NCBI RefSeq assembly: GCF_947501905.1
Contig: NZ_CANMXL010000004.1
Span: 1 to 64,000 of the forward strand
Direction of reading: 5' to 3'
DNA length: 64,000 bases
Origin: an uncultured Winogradskyella sp.
GTDB lineage: Bacteria > Bacteroidota > Bacteroidia > Flavobacteriales > Flavobacteriaceae
The notes under the pieces were generated by a model, which worked only from the letters and a program-made list of their open reading frames with translations, was not told where the DNA came from and did no database searches. Below, one piece after another: positions 1-7,933 of this stretch. Numbering within the stretch: the first letter of the stretch is position 1; the number at the start of each line of letters is the position of its first letter. The position numbers were made by a program, and so were the translations under genes.

Positions 1-2044
1 TAGTTCCACCAGCAAAGCTAATAGTAATCGACCCATCGGTTAAACCGAAACAAGAGATTTCAGAAGCTACAGTAGCACTAGCAGTAAGTTCTGCATCAGG
101 TTGGTTTATAGTAAAGCTTTCAGCAAAAGTACAACCATTTGCATCAGTAATAGTTACTGCATAATTACCGGCAATTACACCAGATATGTCTTGAGTATTT
201 GCATTATTTACCCATAAATAGTCATAAGGTGCAGTACCACCACTTACTGTTATATCAATAGCGCCTGAAGCTTCATCAAAACATTGAGCATCAGTTATAA
301 TCGAATCAGTAATTGATAGTTCTGCAGTAGGACTATCAATAATAATTTCCATACCGGTTGCAAACGTAAATGAACAACCAGAGGTATCTGATACAACTAC
401 ATTGTACATACCAGCAGGTATGTTAGATAAATCTTGAGTAATCTGTGGTATTGGATTTCCATCTTGTGTCCAAGAATATGTGTAAGGAGGGAAACCTCCA
501 GTAACATTAAGATCTATAGCACCATTTGCATTACCAAAACAGTCTATGTCAGTAGTTGAAGCAATTTCAACCTCTAAAGTTTCTAACGTTATTTGAGTAG
601 TACTAGGAACATTTTCACATCCAGTAGCTCTATTTCTAATACCAAATACGTAAGTACCAGGTCCAAGATTACCAAAAACTGGAGATGATTGAAAAGCACC
701 ACCGTTTACAATATCAACATTATATTGAAAGTCACCACCAACTGGATCAGTAACTGTGACGTCATAAGTTCCATCAGCATTACAAGATACATCCAAAGTT
801 GGATTATCTGGTTTAGGATTATATGTAAGTGTTACAGTATTAGTTTCACAAATATTACCAATTGAAGGTATACATACTTCGTATTCAAAAGTAACAGTAC
901 CAGTAAAGCCAGTAGGAGGAGTGTATGTGAAAGCACCATCTGGTTCACTAAAATTAAGCGTACCTGTACCAAGGTTTGAAGGAGATGTTTGTAGACTATT
1001 TGCAACTAAGCTATATTCACCATCACTAGGTACAGAAGATGAATTATCTATCTGGCCATTAAAAATACCATCAATACAACCTAAACCAGTTTGTGGTAGT
1101 GCATATCTTTGTAATATAAAAAGTTTACCATCACCATCATCATTTGAAGCAGCGATGAATTCAACTTTACTAATTTTAGAACCAGTAGGCGCAACACTAT
1201 TAAGCTCAAAAAGTGCTATGGCAATTGATTGACCGTTATCAATCTTTCTACCAGATTGCCAGTAATCTGATTCGTCGCCATCATTAGGACCACCATTTCC
1301 ATTATCTGGAGGAAGAACGTTACTTCCTCTTAAATCACCATTAGTTCTAACAAAGGTATCTCCTAAAACTGTTTCTGTTGTAGACCCAGGTAAAAATCCC
1401 CTAAACCTTATGTAGTAACAATTATTACCACCACGCTCAGTAACTGCTAAAATTCCACCTTCATTAGATGGAATAGCAGGAATATATGATAAAGTTTGAA
1501 TTTGAGCATCAGTTTCATCCTCTCCATTGGTACCATTTGCTTCATCAAAATCAAGACATATATCATCTCCATTACCATTGGAAGTAAAGTAGTGGTTTAA
1601 GTTTGGGTCTCGAAAAGCATTTCTAGCAGCAGAGTTCCAAGGACTAAATTCATCTCCAGTGGAAGTAGCACTACCAAAGATAACATTGGCATTATTTTGT
1701 CTAATACCGTTTATACTGTTACCGCCAGGTCCAAGTCTGGTTAATTCGTAGCCAAATGGAACAGCAAAAGCATCATACACAACACCGTTTATTGTAATAG
1801 ACTTAATAGTAGCTGGATCATTGTTTTCAGTACCATCTATAACTCCATCTCCATTATCGTCTTGTTCATCAGACCATTGGAAAGATACGGGTTGAGCTGA
1901 GGGAGGTTGACCTACTAGTCCTCTTATAGAGGGTGATTGCGTACCAACTTGAGCATCTATGTTACTAGGTAAATAAAGTAGTCCGAGAATTAATATTGCT
2001 CTAATTACTTTAATGATTGAAATACAATTGTACTTGTTTTCCAT
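1..2044 (-). CDS. SprB-repeat secreted adhesin-like protein (C-terminus beyond window)
   Basis: The frame is open from an ATG at 2044 to the left edge, so only the N-terminal 681 residues are visible. It opens with MENKYNCIS and a hydrophobic stretch ending in NIDAQ, a signal peptide. Residues up to about 300 are a secreted N-terminal region rich in Asp, Asn and Gly. After it come at least three tandem modules with the SprB-repeat pattern, each with a 'CFG..(N/D)G.I.(I/L).(V/F).GG..PY.Y.W' core and a closing 'AG.Y.V.(I/V).D..GC.F' half; the cores lie near 560, 300 and 50. SprB repeats occur in very large T9SS-exported surface adhesins of gliding Bacteroidota, so the missing part probably holds more repeats and a C-terminal sorting domain. 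Whether this is SprB itself or one of its many relatives cannot be told here. Low-complexity antisense frames in this region are not genes. Confidence 0.85.
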   Translation of the reverse strand, partial: MENKYNCISIIKVIRAILILGLLYLPSNIDAQVGTQSPSIRGLVGQPPSAQPVSFQWSDEQDDNGDGVIDGTENNDPATIKSITINGVVYDAFAVPFGYELTRLGPGGNSINGIRQNNANVIFGSATSTGDEFSPWNSAARNAFRDPNLNHYFTSNGNGDDICLDFDEANGTNGEDETDAQIQTLSYIPAIPSNEGGILAVTERGGNNCYYIRFRGFLPGSTTETVLGDTFVRTNGDLRGSNVLPPDNGNGGPNDGDESDYWQSGRKIDNGQSIAIALFELNSVAPTGSKISKVEFIAASNDDGDGKLFILQRYALPQTGLGCIDGIFNGQIDNSSSVPSDGEYSLVANSLQTSPSNLGTGTLNFSEPDGAFTYTPPTGFTGTVTFEYEVCIPSIGNICETNTVTLTYNPKPDNPTLDVSCNADGTYDVTVTDPVGGDFQYNVDIVNGGAFQSSPVFGNLGPGTYVFGIRNRATGCENVPSTTQITLETLEVEIASTTDIDCFGNANGAIDLNVTGGFPPYTYSWTQDGNPIPQITQDLSNIPAGMYNVVVSDTSGCSFTFATGMEIIIDSPTAELSITDSIITDAQCFDEASGAIDITVSGGTAPYDYLWVNNANTQDISGVIAGNYAVTITDANGCTFAESFTINQPDAELTASATVASEISCFGLTDGSITISFAGGT

Positions 2045-2557
2045 ATTGATTTGGATTATCTTAATATTTCTATGCAGAAAGTGTGTACAAGAACTGACTT
2101 AAATCTTATAAGTCTACATTCTAAATACTCACCAACAGCATCTTTCGTTTCTATATTTTAAGGGAGGGACCGTACTTTTTTAGAGTACTATAAATGGAAA
2201 AATTAATGATTTTTATATATTAATAGCAATGCAAATCAACGCACAACAAAGTATACTAACAAAAAAAGTACTTTAAATACTTATATATTCGTTGAGCGAC
2301 AATTGTCTATGTTTTATCGGTTAAAAGTGCACTTTATCTATTAAATAGTACATTCTGTTTTAAACTTCTTACGTACTAGTCAGTATATATCTCATTTATT
2401 TCAATTTTTATACAAAACTGCTTGAATTAATATGTTTTAATATTATTTTCATAATTAAAAACAAATTATTCAGCTATAATTAAGTACAATTAGCTCGCAA
2501 TTTATGACTTTAAACCGATAAAACAAACATTTAATCGAAAAAAAACGTATTTAAACG
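2045..2557. other. 513-bp AT-rich divergent intergenic region
   Basis: The region lies between the divergently transcribed adhesin gene and the SixA-like gene. It is very AT-rich and holds no credible reading frame. It should carry both promoters, but I found no clear TTG-N17-23-TAnnTTTG pair on either strand. A short purine run (AGGGAGGG) near 2161 and a small GTAC-flanked dyad near 2172-2188 would sit in the leader of the adhesin transcript. Nothing else is supported. Confidence 0.5.
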
Positions 2558-3052
2558 ATGAATATAAAGAAAATCATATTCGTAAGACATGCAAAATCTT
2601 CTTGGAAGTATAATGTTTCTGATATGGATAGGCCATTAAAGAATAGGGGTATCGACGATGCGGGTATTATCTCACAAGAATTTAAAAAATTAAGTTTGTC
2701 TATAGATTTTATATACTCAAGCCCAGCAAATAGAGCATTGTCTACATGTAAAATTTTTCAAAAATGCTTGAACCATTCGGAGAACATGCTTAGTATAACT
2801 GAAGATTTATATGATTTCGGAGGAGAATGTGTTTTAGAATTTATTAAATCTATTGATAATGAACTAAATTCTGTAATGTTATTTGGTCATAATCATGCTT
2901 TTACATCGTTAGTAAATATTTTGGGAGATAAAATTATTGATAATTTACCTACATCAGGCCTTGTCATTATAGACTTCAATGTAGATTCATGGGAATATGT
3001 GAAGTTTGGTCAAACTAAAAAGATAATGTTTCCGAAAGATTATAGGTTATAA
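2558..3052 (+). CDS. SixA-like histidine phosphatase
   Basis: A 164-residue cytosolic protein of the histidine phosphatase (phosphoglycerate mutase-like) superfamily, SixA branch. The signature is RHAKSSW at residues 10-16, where His11 is the phosphate-accepting residue. The second catalytic His is in GHNHAF at about residue 111, and 'SSPANRA' near residue 54 supplies a conserved Arg. SixA-type enzymes in Proteobacteria dephosphorylate phosphohistidine on phosphotransfer proteins; in Bacteroidota members commonly lie beside polyphosphate genes, as here with ppk 58 bp downstream and ppx after it. The substrate in this organism is not known. It could act on phosphohistidine or on a small phosphorylated metabolite. 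The length matches the family and the ATG start is unambiguous. Confidence 0.85.
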   Translation: MNIKKIIFVRHAKSSWKYNVSDMDRPLKNRGIDDAGIISQEFKKLSLSIDFIYSSPANRALSTCKIFQKCLNHSENMLSITEDLYDFGGECVLEFIKSIDNELNSVMLFGHNHAFTSLVNILGDKIIDNLPTSGLVIIDFNVDSWEYVKFGQTKKIMFPKDYRL

Positions 3053-3068
3053 AAAGGGCAATAGTATT

Positions 3069-3097
3069 TTGTGAAGCATTTCAATACAATATATTTG
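3069..3097 (+). promoter_or_regulatory. Bacteroidota-type promoter of ppk
   Basis: A -33 TTG (3069-3071) is followed after 18 bp by TATATTTG (3090-3097), a full match to TAnnTTTG. The implied transcription start, near 3103, leaves a leader of under ten bases before the ATG at 3111. The polyphosphate genes can therefore be transcribed apart from the upstream phosphatase. Confidence 0.6.
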
Positions 3098-3110
3098 TAA
3101 AAACAAGTTG

Positions 3111-5177
3111 ATGACTAAAAATAACTATACATATATAAATAGAGAATTAAGTTGGTTACAATTTAATGCTCGAGTATTACAAGAAGCTGCAGATGTCAAT
3201 GTACCTCTAATTGAAAGACTACGTTTTATAGGCATATTTTCAAATAATCTAGATGAATTTTTCAAGGTCAGATATGCTACTGTAAAAAGAATTGACCAGG
3301 CTGGAAAAGGCGGTAAGAGTCAGCTTGGAGGTATTAAAGCCAGTGATTTGTTGCAACGTATAACAGAGATTGTCATAGAGCATCAAAGTACTAGTTTAGG
3401 TATTTTAAAAAGTATTCAATCTCAATTAGTAAATGAAGATATTTATATCATTGATGAAACACAGATTGAGGGGCTTCATTATGAGTTTATAAAAAATTAT
3501 TTTTTTCAAACCGTTAGTCCAGCACTTGTTACAATAATACTTAATGATGATATAAAGCTACCATTACTGAAAGATAGTGCTGCATATTTGGTAGTAAAAA
3601 TGTGCTTAAAAAATGATACCAATCAATATGCTTTGATAGAAATATCTAAGTCTATGGATAGGTTTGTTGTGCTACCAGAAAGAGAAGGTAAAAATTACAT
3701 CATATTAATTGATGATTTACTTAGATGTTGTTTAGGAGATATTTTCAACATTTTTGATTATACGTCTATTTCTGCTCACATGATTAAAATCACAAGAGAT
3801 GGCGAGTTAGATTTTGATAGTGATTTAAGTAAAAGTTTTATTGAAAAAATATCTGATAGTGTAAAAGATAGAAAAATTGGTGAGCCAGTAAGATTTGTAT
3901 ACGACAAAACGTTAGATGATGAGACACTAACTTATTTGATGGCGAAAATGGGTATTGACTCAAAAGATAGTGTTATACCTGGTGGGCGTTATCATAACAG
4001 ACGAGATTATATGGGTTTTCCCAGTCTAGGACGTCAAGATTTGTTGTATAATAAGATAAAACCACTTCCCGTTAAAAGTTTAAGTTTAGAACAAAGTATT
4101 TTTAACTCAATTGCTATTAAGGATTATATGGTACATACACCATATCATACTTTTTCTTACATCGTTAAGTTTCTAAGAGAGGCCGCATTAGACCCAAAGG
4201 TTAAAACTATAAAAATCACCATATACAGACTTGCACAAATATCTCATGTAGCAAGTTCTTTAATAAATGCTGCTAAAAACGGAAAAAGAGTAACGGTTTC
4301 AATAGAACTCAGAGCTCGTTTCGATGAAGAAGCTAACATTAATTATGCTGAACAAATGCAGAGTGAAGGTGTAAATATGCTTTTTGGTGTACCAGGACTT
4401 AAGGTGCATAGTAAAATGTGTGTTATAGAACGAGAAGAAGCCGAAAAAATAAAAAGATATGGGTTTGTAAGTACTGGTAATTTTAATGAGTCTACTGCGC
4501 GGATATACACAGATTTCACTTTATTTACTGCAAATCAGAGAATACTAAAGGATATTAATAAGGTCTTTAATTTCTTTGAAGTTAGTTATAGGATGTATCG
4601 CTACAAGCATATCATAACATCGCCCCATTATACACAGACTAAACTATTCATGTTAATAGATAATGAAATACTAAATGCTAAAGAAGGCAAACCAGCATTT
4701 ATTAAACTTAAGATGAATAGCATGAGTAGCTACAAAATGATTGATAAGCTTTATGAGGCTAGTAGAGCTGGTGTAAAAATTCAAATGATTATTAGAGGGA
4801 TTTGCTGTTTAGTTCCTGGAGTTAGAGATATGAGTGAGAATATTGAGGTCATTAGTATCGTAGATAAATTTTTAGAGCATACACGACTTTATATGTTTTC
4901 TAATAATAATGACCCTAAAATTTATATTTCTTCAGCAGATTGGATGACAAGAAACATAGATAATAGAGTAGAAGTAAGCTGCCCTATTTATGATGAAGAT
5001 ATAAAGCAAGAGATGCAAGATATTTTTGATATATGTTGGAACGATAATGTTAAGGCACGAATAATTAACCAAAATCAAGATAATAGCTATAAAAATTCTA
5101 CTAATGAAGTAAAAGTTAGGGCACAATTCAATATTTATGATTATTACAAGAACAAATTAGAAGTTAAAGATGCTTAG
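3111..5177 (+). CDS. ppk1: polyphosphate kinase 1
   Basis: PPK1 reversibly transfers the gamma phosphate of ATP to inorganic polyphosphate, working at the inner face of the cytoplasmic membrane. The 688 residues match the usual length and show the N-terminal 'NRELSWLQFNARVL' signature, the head domain, and the two phospholipase-D-like C-terminal domains. The autophosphorylated His is His433 in LKVHSKM and the second conserved His is about His590 in LEHTRLY. I chose the ATG at 3111 over the in-frame TTG at 3108 because it is the better codon; the difference is one residue. The gene has its own promoter and overlaps the following ppx by 8 bp, so kinase and phosphatase are translationally coupled. 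Confidence 0.95.
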   Translation: MTKNNYTYINRELSWLQFNARVLQEAADVNVPLIERLRFIGIFSNNLDEFFKVRYATVKRIDQAGKGGKSQLGGIKASDLLQRITEIVIEHQSTSLGILKSIQSQLVNEDIYIIDETQIEGLHYEFIKNYFFQTVSPALVTIILNDDIKLPLLKDSAAYLVVKMCLKNDTNQYALIEISKSMDRFVVLPEREGKNYIILIDDLLRCCLGDIFNIFDYTSISAHMIKITRDGELDFDSDLSKSFIEKISDSVKDRKIGEPVRFVYDKTLDDETLTYLMAKMGIDSKDSVIPGGRYHNRRDYMGFPSLGRQDLLYNKIKPLPVKSLSLEQSIFNSIAIKDYMVHTPYHTFSYIVKFLREAALDPKVKTIKITIYRLAQISHVASSLINAAKNGKRVTVSIELRARFDEEANINYAEQMQSEGVNMLFGVPGLKVHSKMCVIEREEAEKIKRYGFVSTGNFNESTARIYTDFTLFTANQRILKDINKVFNFFEVSYRMYRYKHIITSPHYTQTKLFMLIDNEILNAKEGKPAFIKLKMNSMSSYKMIDKLYEASRAGVKIQMIIRGICCLVPGVRDMSENIEVISIVDKFLEHTRLYMFSNNNDPKIYISSADWMTRNIDNRVEVSCPIYDEDIKQEMQDIFDICWNDNVKARIINQNQDNSYKNSTNEVKVRAQFNIYDYYKNKLEVKDA

Positions 5178-6075
5178 TATAAAAAAATATGCCGCTATCG
5201 ATATAGGTTCTAATGCTGTTAGATTGTTAATTACAAGTATAATTGAGCAGGATGATAAACCAGTAACCTTTAAGAAAAATTCATTAGTAAGGGTACCTAT
5301 AAGATTAGGTGCTGATGTTTTTGTTTCAGGTGAGATTTCTGATTACAACATACAAAGAATGCAAGATACTATGACTGCATTTTATCTTTTAATGAAATCG
5401 AATGGAGTAGTTAATTATAAAGCTTGTGCTACTTCTGCAATGAGAGATGCATCCAATGGAAGAGATGTCTGCAAATTGATTGATGAAAAATGTAAAATTA
5501 CTATTGATATAATTGATGGAGAAGAAGAAGCAACGATAATTGCAGCTACAGACCTTCATAGATTTATTGATCCTAATAAGTCATATCTTTATGTAGACGT
5601 TGGTGGAGGAAGTACAGAATTCTCTGTTATACATAATTCTGAAAAAATCGAATCAAAATCATTTAGGATTGGTACTGTACGCTTGCTAAATGATAGCGTT
5701 ACAAATGAGACATGGAAATCTTTAGAGAGTTGGATTAAAAATCACACCAAATCTTATGATAAAATTGAGCTTATTGGCTCTGGAGGAAATATTAATAAAA
5801 TATTTAAGATATCTGGGAAAGATTTAGGAAAACCATTATCATATTTTTATCTGACTAGTTATTACAAAAGCTTGCAAGAGTACTCTTATGAGGAAAGGAT
5901 TACAGAATTAAATCTTAATCAAGATAGGGCTGATGTTATAATTCCTGCCTTACGTATATATTTATCTGCTATGAAATGGAGTAGCGCAAAAGATATTTTA
6001 GTGCCAAAAATTGGATTATCAGACGGCATCATTAAAAGTATTTATTACAATACTATAACCAGTACAACCCTTTAG
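5170..6075 (+). CDS. ppx: Ppx/GppA-family exopolyphosphatase
   Basis: This protein has the ASKHA (actin/sugar kinase) fold of exopolyphosphatases and pppGpp phosphohydrolases. The phosphate-1 motif AAIDIGSNAVRLL lies at residues 8-20 and DVGGGSTEF at about 143, with a conserved 'ATSAMRDA' in between. At 301 residues it is the short form, comprising only the two catalytic subdomains; it lacks the C-terminal HD-like region of the longer E. coli PPX. It starts inside the last codons of ppk (8-bp overlap) and is certainly co-transcribed. The pair lets one operon both make and degrade polyphosphate. Activity on pppGpp rather than polyphosphate cannot be excluded, but the neighbour favours polyphosphate. 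Confidence 0.9.
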   Translation: MLSIKKYAAIDIGSNAVRLLITSIIEQDDKPVTFKKNSLVRVPIRLGADVFVSGEISDYNIQRMQDTMTAFYLLMKSNGVVNYKACATSAMRDASNGRDVCKLIDEKCKITIDIIDGEEEATIIAATDLHRFIDPNKSYLYVDVGGGSTEFSVIHNSEKIESKSFRIGTVRLLNDSVTNETWKSLESWIKNHTKSYDKIELIGSGGNINKIFKISGKDLGKPLSYFYLTSYYKSLQEYSYEERITELNLNQDRADVIIPALRIYLSAMKWSSAKDILVPKIGLSDGIIKSIYYNTITSTTL

Positions 6076-6170
6076 TTTACAGTTTATCGCATTTTCTTAT
6101 CAAAAATCTATCAATTATTGTTTGTTAGGATTTTAAATATATATTCGTGGCATAATAAATTAAATATTTT

Positions 6171-6710
6171 ATGAAAAAAGTTTTACTCACTTCGACATTG
6201 TTAATGTTTATCAGCTTGAGTTTTTCTCAAAGTAATGAGTCTACAAAATATGGTATCAGAGCAGGTGTAAACGTTTCTAACCTTGATTTTGACCCTGGAC
6301 CTACAGAAAAAAACCTACATAGAAATGGTTTTTATTTTGGTGGTTTTGCCGAATTTTATTTATCTGAAAAATTATGGGTAAACACAGAGCTGCTATGGTC
6401 TGCAGAAGGAGGAAAGGATGAAAATTGGAGAGCAAATTATCTTAGTTTACCAATACAATTAAAATTCCACCTTGGGGATAGATTATCTGTAGGAGCAGGT
6501 CCACAAATTGGTGTAAAAACTTGGAAAAGTTCAGACGCCTTTGATACATTTAATTTTTCAGGAGTTGCTGGTGTGCAATATCAAATATTCCAAGATTATT
6601 TTATAGAGATAAGAGGTATATACGGTTTTACCAACATGTTAGATGACGTACTTGCACCACTTGAAGCTAAGCAATTTGTAATTCAAGCTGGTATTGGTAT
6701 TAAGATATAA
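6171..6710 (+). CDS. small outer-membrane beta-barrel protein (PorT/OmpX-like)
   Basis: This 179-residue protein has a cleavable signal peptide (MKKVLLTSTLLMFISLSFSQ). Its body is alternating amphipathic strands, including YGIRAGVNVSNL, FYFGGFAEFYL, LWVNTELLW and LSVGAGPQIGVK, and it ends in an aliphatic strand (FVIQAGIGIKI). This is the pattern of the outer-membrane beta-barrel superfamily common in Flavobacteriia, and the size would suit an eight-stranded barrel. No specific function can be assigned. It lies 95 bp after ppx, and a strong hairpin follows its stop, so it may be a separate transcription unit. Confidence 0.75.
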   Translation: MKKVLLTSTLLMFISLSFSQSNESTKYGIRAGVNVSNLDFDPGPTEKNLHRNGFYFGGFAEFYLSEKLWVNTELLWSAEGGKDENWRANYLSLPIQLKFHLGDRLSVGAGPQIGVKTWKSSDAFDTFNFSGVAGVQYQIFQDYFIEIRGIYGFTNMLDDVLAPLEAKQFVIQAGIGIKI

Positions 6711-6728
6711 ATTTAATAGATACAAATA

Positions 6729-6760
6729 AAAAAGCCTTTTCAACTGAAAAGGCTTTTTTT
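6729..6760. terminator. bidirectional rho-independent terminator
   Basis: AAAAAGCCTTTT and AAAAGGCTTTTTT arms flank a short loop (CAACTG). A-tract and T-tract lie on opposite sides, so it can serve both the plus-strand barrel gene and the minus-strand dnaX-miaE operon, whose stop is at 6762. Confidence 0.85.
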
Positions 6761-6761
6761 G

Positions 6762-7343
6762 TTATCCGTGTATAGTTTCTTTATTACCAAGGGATTTCAT
6801 AATATCGGCTTCGTAATTTAAAAGCTCGTTCCATTTTTTGTCCACTTCTTCTTTATCACCATATTTTCTTGCAAATTTTAAAAACATGGTATAATGTCCA
6901 GCTTCGCTAATCATTAATTTACGGTAAAACTTGGCTAGCTTTTTGTCCTCTAGCTCTTCTGAAAGCAATCTAAAACGCTCACAACTTCTAGCTTCAATTA
7001 GCGCAGCATATAATAATCTATGTACCAATTGCGTCGTTCTACTACCACCTTTTGGAAAAAACTTTAGTAGTTGAATAACATACTCGTCTTTACGGTCTCG
7101 ACCAAGAATCCATCCCTTTTCTAAAATTAAGTCATGTACCATTTTAAAATGACTCATTTCTTCATTAACGAGTTCTATCATTTCTTGGACTAGCTCAGTA
7201 TATTCTGGGAAACTAACAATTAATGATACAGCAGTACTAGCAGCTTTTTGTTCGCAATAGGCATGGTCAGTTAGTATATCCTCTATATTTTTTTCTACAA
7301 TATTCACCCATCTTGGGTCAGTAGGTAATTTAAGTCCAAGCAT
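6762..7343 (-). CDS. miaE: tRNA-(2-methylthio-N6-isopentenyl-A37) hydroxylase MiaE
   Basis: MiaE is a ferritin-like non-haem di-iron monooxygenase that hydroxylates the isopentenyl group of ms2i6A at position 37 of tRNAs reading U-starting codons. The 193 residues form a helical bundle, and candidate iron ligands are visible: Glu31, Glu62 and His65 in NEEMSH, Glu117, and Glu147 and His150 in SEAGHY. The two ExxH motifs and the length fit the MiaE-like family. It is the last gene of the dnaX operon, one base after the lipoprotein gene. Whether the prenylation and thiomethylation enzymes (MiaA, MiaB) are present cannot be seen in this window. Confidence 0.9.
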   Translation of the reverse strand: MLGLKLPTDPRWVNIVEKNIEDILTDHAYCEQKAASTAVSLIVSFPEYTELVQEMIELVNEEMSHFKMVHDLILEKGWILGRDRKDEYVIQLLKFFPKGGSRTTQLVHRLLYAALIEARSCERFRLLSEELEDKKLAKFYRKLMISEAGHYTMFLKFARKYGDKEEVDKKWNELLNYEADIMKSLGNKETIHG

Positions 7344-7344
7344 A

Positions 7345-7929
7345 CTAATTTGTCAATTGAATAAAACTTGATTTCCCATCTCCATCTATTTTTAAAGTAT
7401 GCCAATCTATATAATCCTGATTTGGTATAGCGTAAGCAATATCAATATATATATAGTCATTTTCTGTACTTAACTCTTCGTTAAGTTGTATTGATTTTAA
7501 TAAAGCCAATGTATTAAAATTATGAATTGGTTCTTCTGAATCAATATCTGATAGATAACCAAATATGTTATTTACTTTTTGCTTATTGAAACTCTCATCA
7601 AATAATTTCTCTCCATTCTTTTCTATGGTAACTTTGAAGTTGAATTTTCTATAATTGTTTGCATAATCTATATTGTCTTTAGTTTTTGTAAAAGCAACCT
7701 GATTTGTCATATCAGTAGATGCCTGTATTTTAACTCTAAAACCATTAGAGAGGATGGTGTCTATACGACTTTCAAAATACGCTTCAGGTATAAACTCATT
7801 GATTTTAATAGCATTATTTTTCTTAAAAGAAGATATACTCTCAGATAAGGATTTGCTTTGCGTCTTTCGTCCTTCACAACTTGTGAAACCTATAACAAGA
7901 ATTAAAATAAAATAAAGTCCGTTTTTCAT
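7345..7929 (-). CDS. lipoprotein of unknown function
   Basis: The 194-residue product starts with a typical SPII signal (MKNGLYFILILVIGFTSCEG), the lipidated Cys being about residue 19. The mature part is hydrophilic and probably mixed alpha/beta. It has no motif I recognise. Its position between dnaX (4 bp upstream) and miaE (1 bp downstream) shows co-transcription but gives no clue to function. Confidence 0.75.
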   Translation of the reverse strand: MKNGLYFILILVIGFTSCEGRKTQSKSLSESISSFKKNNAIKINEFIPEAYFESRIDTILSNGFRVKIQASTDMTNQVAFTKTKDNIDYANNYRKFNFKVTIEKNGEKLFDESFNKQKVNNIFGYLSDIDSEEPIHNFNTLALLKSIQLNEELSTENDYIYIDIAYAIPNQDYIDWHTLKIDGDGKSSFIQLTN

Positions 7930-7933
7930 AATA

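Noticed and set aside
921..1232. Plus-strand open frame opposite the adhesin gene
   Set aside because: It lies antisense inside a strongly coding SprB-repeat region, has no recognisable domain and no promoter, and its composition mirrors the repeat DNA.
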